Of a stretch of DNA of 64,000 nt, positions 61,228 to 64,000 are shown piece by piece. Positions within the stretch are counted from its first letter, which is position 1. Every line of letters starts with the position of its first letter. The translations under genes were made by a program, and so were the position numbers. The notes under the pieces are model-generated. The model saw only the letters and a list, made by a program, of their open reading frames with translations, made no database searches and was not told the DNA's origin. The stretch comes from an uncultured Aquimarina sp. (GTDB lineage Bacteria; Bacteroidota; Bacteroidia; Flavobacteriales; Flavobacteriaceae): assembly GCA_947500545.1 (NCBI GenBank), contig CANMSO010000005.1:248001-312000 (forward strand), in the 5' to 3' direction.

Positions 61228-61970
61228 TTAGTCGATCATTTTTTTTCTTTTGCACAAGCATTATCTTATTCTCTAATTGTGAAGATACACAATCTAAAAA
61301 AAATAAGCAGAATGCGGTAAAAAATATAGATTCTATTTCTGTAAAAGATAATCGCCAAGAAAATACTCCTGAATTAAATAAGAAAATTAAGCAAGAGGAT
61401 ACCGTATTAGATGAAGAACCTTTTAAACTCACCAATGAAAACCTTAGGGAATTTATGACCAATTATGGAAAAGAAAACCCTGAGACTTTGGTTAGAATCA
61501 AAACAAAATTTGGGGATATCCATATTCAATTATATACACAAACACCTGTTCATAGGGCAAATTTCATTTATCTGGTAAAGAACAATTATTTTGATGAAAC
61601 CTTTTTCTATCGAGTGGCCAAAGGATTTGTTATACAAGGTGGAAATAGTGATCGTCAACAAATGGCCAAGAAACGTTTTGAAATAGGAGATTACACAATT
61701 CCTCAAGAGCCCGTAAAAGGCTTAAAACATAATCGGGGTGCTGTGGCCTTGTCAAAACAATGGGTTGACAACCCATCAAACCGATCAACCCCCTATGAGT
61801 TTTTTATCGTAATTGCCAAAAAAGGTGCATACCATTTGGATGGGGAGCATACCATTTTTGGAAAAGTTGTAAAAGGTATGAACGTCGCAGATAAAATATC
61901 AAATGTTCCTGTAGATGCCAGTGAATGGCCCAAGGAAAATATTTTTATTAAAGCAGAAGTAATTAAATAA
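61212..61970 (+). CDS. Peptidyl-prolyl isomerase (cyclophilin), lipoprotein
   Basis: 252 residues; an ATG 9 bp later (61221) is also possible and gives a neater signal peptide (FFFFCTSIILFSNC, lipobox LFSNC). After a charged linker the cyclophilin core (about 85-250) includes FFYRVAKGFVIQGGNSDRQQ, GAVALSKQWVDNPSNRSTPY, FFIVIAKKGAYHL and GEHTIFGKVVKGM. Several active-site positions (Arg, Phe, Gln, His) are recognisable. It assists protein folding in the envelope. Confidence 0.92.
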   Translation: MFQMSFSRSFFFFCTSIILFSNCEDTQSKKNKQNAVKNIDSISVKDNRQENTPELNKKIKQEDTVLDEEPFKLTNENLREFMTNYGKENPETLVRIKTKFGDIHIQLYTQTPVHRANFIYLVKNNYFDETFFYRVAKGFVIQGGNSDRQQMAKKRFEIGDYTIPQEPVKGLKHNRGAVALSKQWVDNPSNRSTPYEFFIVIAKKGAYHLDGEHTIFGKVVKGMNVADKISNVPVDASEWPKENIFIKAEVIK

Positions 61971-61994
61971 TCATGTTAAGCCATTAAAAAAAGA

Positions 61995-62016
61995 AAAGCG
62001 GACCTAAGTCCGCTTT
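61995..62016. terminator. Bidirectional terminator
   Basis: AAAGCGGAC-CTAA-GTCCGCTTT; a T-rich stretch follows on the minus strand, so it serves the leftward peptide gene and possibly the cyclophilin gene. Confidence 0.8.
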
Positions 62017-62022
62017 GAAAAT

Positions 62023-62187
62023 TTAGCATGGTGCAGCAATCGTTTCACATTGACATGTATTATGAGTTCCCACATACCACTTTACACGGTCCTTATATTC
62101 TCCCATAGGGTGTGGTGCCAACCCTCCTTTTAACTGTGCTACTGTCTCTTTACTTAATTGTAATTTTTTGAAGTTCTCTTTTTTCAT
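62023..62187 (-). CDS. GG-leader peptide, RiPP precursor-like (lanthipeptide type)
   Basis: A 54-residue frame, ATG at 62187, too short for a usual ORF list. The leader is MKKENFKKLQLSKETVAQLK-GG: the KKLxLxKETxxxLxGG pattern is that of Bacteroidetes natural-product and lanthipeptide-like precursors with double-glycine leaders. The core of 32 residues starts LAPHPMGEYKDR and ends NTCQCETIAAPC, with three Cys, two of them in CQC, and Thr for possible cross-links. No maturation enzyme or C39 peptidase-transporter is in the window, so it is an orphan or is processed by distant genes. Confidence 0.7.
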   Translation of the reverse strand: MKKENFKKLQLSKETVAQLKGGLAPHPMGEYKDRVKWYVGTHNTCQCETIAAPC

Positions 62188-62280
62188 GATGTAAAAATTT
62201 ATGATTTATAACATCATATCAACAATAAAAAAAAATGTTACCCCTAAAAATGAAAAATAGTTAGCTTTTAACTATCTAGT

Positions 62281-62997
62281 CTACAATTTCTGGGTATAAT
62301 AATTATAATCTGCGATTACTCTGTCTACAAATTGTAAGGGATTCTCTTGTGGTGTGATATCCATTAAAGCACTAACTTTCTTAGAAAGTTGTAAAATCAC
62401 ATTATGATCTGCATCCCTTTTTGCTTCGGTATATATCGTTTTTATTTTACGCATTTGAGCATCGCTAAAAACAGTAACTTGTGGGTATACAGCAACATAA
62501 TCTTCTGGTAGATCAACAAGTATGGTTTGACTAAACCGTACTCTCTGCCGCTCACTAATTACCGTTGTGCCTGCAGCCATATCACCCAATCTTTGTCCTC
62601 TTCCTCCTAATAAAATAGAGACTACCGCAACACCCCCAAAAGCCAAGGAAACATCCAGCAATCTGAGCAACCATCTTATCAAGTAGTTCGAAAACGCAGG
62701 TCTTGATCCATCCAATCGTACCACCTTAATCTTCATGGTTGCTTTACCAGGGGTCCTACCATCCCAAAAGGTTTCCCATAATAAAAAGTATAAAAATGGA
62801 GGCATACTTAAAATCAACCAAAATGCCCATTGGTCACCCATATCCAAATCCAATGCGCCAATTATAAAAAGTATAGCAATAAAATAAGCTATGAAAATTA
62901 AAATATCAATAAAATAAGCAAGTATACGCTCCCCTATACCGGCAGCATTTTGCTGTATACTGACATTTTGAGCGGTTTCTATTTGAAAATTATCCAT
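62281..62997 (-). CDS. RDD family membrane protein
   Basis: 238 residues. The RDD domain shows its motifs (GIGERILAYFIDILIFIAYF with Arg then Asp, WETFWDGRTPGKATMKIKVV, RLDGSRPAFSNYLIRWLLRL) and has three to four membrane segments. A C-terminal cytoplasmic part of about 80 residues has no known domain. RDD proteins are thought to be transporters or scaffolds in ion or solute handling. Divergent, 36 bp apart, from the SpoIIM-like gene, an arrangement common in Bacteroidota. Confidence 0.9.
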   Translation of the reverse strand: MDNFQIETAQNVSIQQNAAGIGERILAYFIDILIFIAYFIAILFIIGALDLDMGDQWAFWLILSMPPFLYFLLWETFWDGRTPGKATMKIKVVRLDGSRPAFSNYLIRWLLRLLDVSLAFGGVAVVSILLGGRGQRLGDMAAGTTVISERQRVRFSQTILVDLPEDYVAVYPQVTVFSDAQMRKIKTIYTEAKRDADHNVILQLSKKVSALMDITPQENPLQFVDRVIADYNYYTQKL

Positions 62998-63033
62998 TAA
63001 TTATGTTTCTTTGAGCCTCTTAATCTATGATAC

Positions 63034-63996
63034 ATGCGTGAGGCTGCTTTTGTGAAGCAAAATAAAGATAAATGGTTAAAATTTGAAAGTGTTCTGGTTA
63101 ATAATACGATAATCTCGCCAGATGACCTTTCAGATTTATATATTGAAATAACCGATCATCTTAGCTATGCTCAGACTTTTTATCCAAACAGCCAAACACT
63201 AAACTACTTAAACAGTTTAGCATCTAGTGCCCATCAAAAGATATATAAAACAAAAAAAGAGAAAAAAAATCGATTCTATTCTTTTTGGGTTAAAGAATTC
63301 CCTTTAGAGTTTTACAAATATCAAAAAGAACTATTAATTGCATTTTTAATCTCTGTACTTTTTACAGCTATTGGTGCATATTCATCAGCAACAGATGGTG
63401 CTTTTGTACGATCCATTTTAGGAGATGGTTACGTAAATATGACATTAGAGAACATTAATAATGATGATCCCATGGCAGTATATAAGCAAATGGGAGAAAC
63501 CAATATGTTTCTTGGTATCACTATTAATAATATTAGAGTAGCACTAAATTGCTTCATATTTGGAATACTATTCGGAATAGGAACTATCTATATGCTCATG
63601 CAAAACTTTATTATGCTTGGTTCATTTCAATACTTTTTCTATGATAAAGGATTGTTATGGGAAAGTGCACGTACTATCTGGATTCATGGAACAATTGAAA
63701 TTTCCGTAATTATTATAGCTGGTTGTGCCGGTTTGGTAGTTGGTAACTCAATTTTATTTCCAAAAACATTTACACGTCTTGCTTCTTTTGTAAGGGGAGT
63801 TAAGGCGGGATTAAAAATCGTTATTAGCACCGTCCCCTTCTTTATCCTTGCCGGATTTTTAGAAGGTTTTGTTACAAGACATACCGAAATGCCAGATTGG
63901 CTTGCTATTCTTATTATCTCTGGATCATTGGCTTTGATCCTATTTTATTATGTAATTTACCCCAGACAGCTTTATAAAAAACTGAAAAATGAATAA
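63034..63996 (+). CDS. Stage II sporulation protein M-like membrane protein
   Basis: 320 residues. A basic cytoplasmic N-terminus (about 1-95), then five or six membrane helices, among them LLIAFLISVLFTAIGAYSSA, IFGILFGIGTIYMLMQNFIM and SVIIIAGCAGLVVGN (about 105-315). This is the SpoIIM-like/DUF95 family; in non-sporulating Bacteroidota it sits next to RDD genes, as here, in clusters with MoxR- and DUF4129-type genes (not in this window). Role unknown. The stop lies 4 bp before the window edge. Confidence 0.9.
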   Translation: MREAAFVKQNKDKWLKFESVLVNNTIISPDDLSDLYIEITDHLSYAQTFYPNSQTLNYLNSLASSAHQKIYKTKKEKKNRFYSFWVKEFPLEFYKYQKELLIAFLISVLFTAIGAYSSATDGAFVRSILGDGYVNMTLENINNDDPMAVYKQMGETNMFLGITINNIRVALNCFIFGILFGIGTIYMLMQNFIMLGSFQYFFYDKGLLWESARTIWIHGTIEISVIIIAGCAGLVVGNSILFPKTFTRLASFVRGVKAGLKIVISTVPFFILAGFLEGFVTRHTEMPDWLAILIISGSLALILFYYVIYPRQLYKKLKNE

Positions 63997-64000
63997 CAAC

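Overview
The window is AT-rich chromosomal DNA from a member of the Bacteroidota, almost certainly a marine-type Flavobacteriaceae (Aquimarina-like would be my guess, but the genus cannot be fixed from the sequence). Pointers are two proteins with type IX secretion C-terminal sorting domains, a GLPGLI family protein, a LETM1-related biofilm protein, membrane-anchored AraC regulators, a GG-leader peptide of the Bacteroidetes type, and one promoter with the Bacteroidetes TTTG / TAnnTTTG form. No rRNA, tRNA, transposase, phage gene or CRISPR array was seen.

Layout. (1) 1-3389, backbone: the 5' part of a membrane AraC-type regulator running off the left edge, an SRPBCC protein overlapping a signal-peptide/VOC protein, and an alpha/beta hydrolase-OsmC fusion. 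(2) About 3469-31700, a tandem array of about 20 integron-type gene cassettes. Nearly all genes point the same way. Each unit begins with a GTTRRRY-like core and ends in an imperfect inverted-repeat element (57-205 bp) starting RYYYAAC and ending GTTRRRY. In most units the bases at the cassette start are the reverse complement of the bases opening the element at its own end, which is the signature of cassettes excised and inserted by an integron integrase. No integrase gene is in the window, so this looks like a cassette array lacking, or far from, its integrase (CALIN type). Cargo: a toxin-antitoxin-SecB-like chaperone module, a DUF4279-like protein, a zinc/HNH-like protein, a HEPN + AbiGi-like pair, a GNAT, an ECF sigma factor with two SRPBCC proteins, a Crp/Fnr + HD + membrane protein trio, two AraC-led enzyme cassettes, a BspA-like lipoprotein, several methyltransferases, DinB proteins, a YHYH/MORN-like lipoprotein pair, a DUF4269 nucleotidyltransferase-like protein and a membrane-anchored protein. 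(3) 32300-33138: an ArsR regulator with an AHSA1-type SRPBCC partner behind a clear promoter and palindromic operator.

(4) 33219-64000, conserved backbone with conventional operons: a secreted metallophosphatase and a secreted M36 fungalysin-type peptidase (both T9SS clients), a YdeI-like protein, SodC, envelope lipoproteins, a PLP decarboxylase, a LETM1-related protein, an ECF sigma factor with a membrane partner, a type II NADH dehydrogenase-like enzyme and a GLPGLI protein. Next comes one long + strand operon (51809-59503): TonB receptor, DUF2141, TPR protein, LytS-type histidine kinase carrying a 2TM domain, three stand-alone 2TM proteins, amidohydrolase and LytTR response regulator. An acyltransferase, a CoA-type NUDIX hydrolase, a cyclophilin lipoprotein, an unlisted 54-residue GG-leader RiPP-like precursor, and a divergent RDD / SpoIIM-like pair complete the window.

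The most notable content is the cassette array as a whole, the defence-like cassettes inside it (TAC, HEPN/AbiGi, HNH-like), a cassette gene whose signal peptide is out of frame across an A8 tract, and the orphan GG-leader peptide. Function calls rest on motif recognition by eye; no database search was possible.
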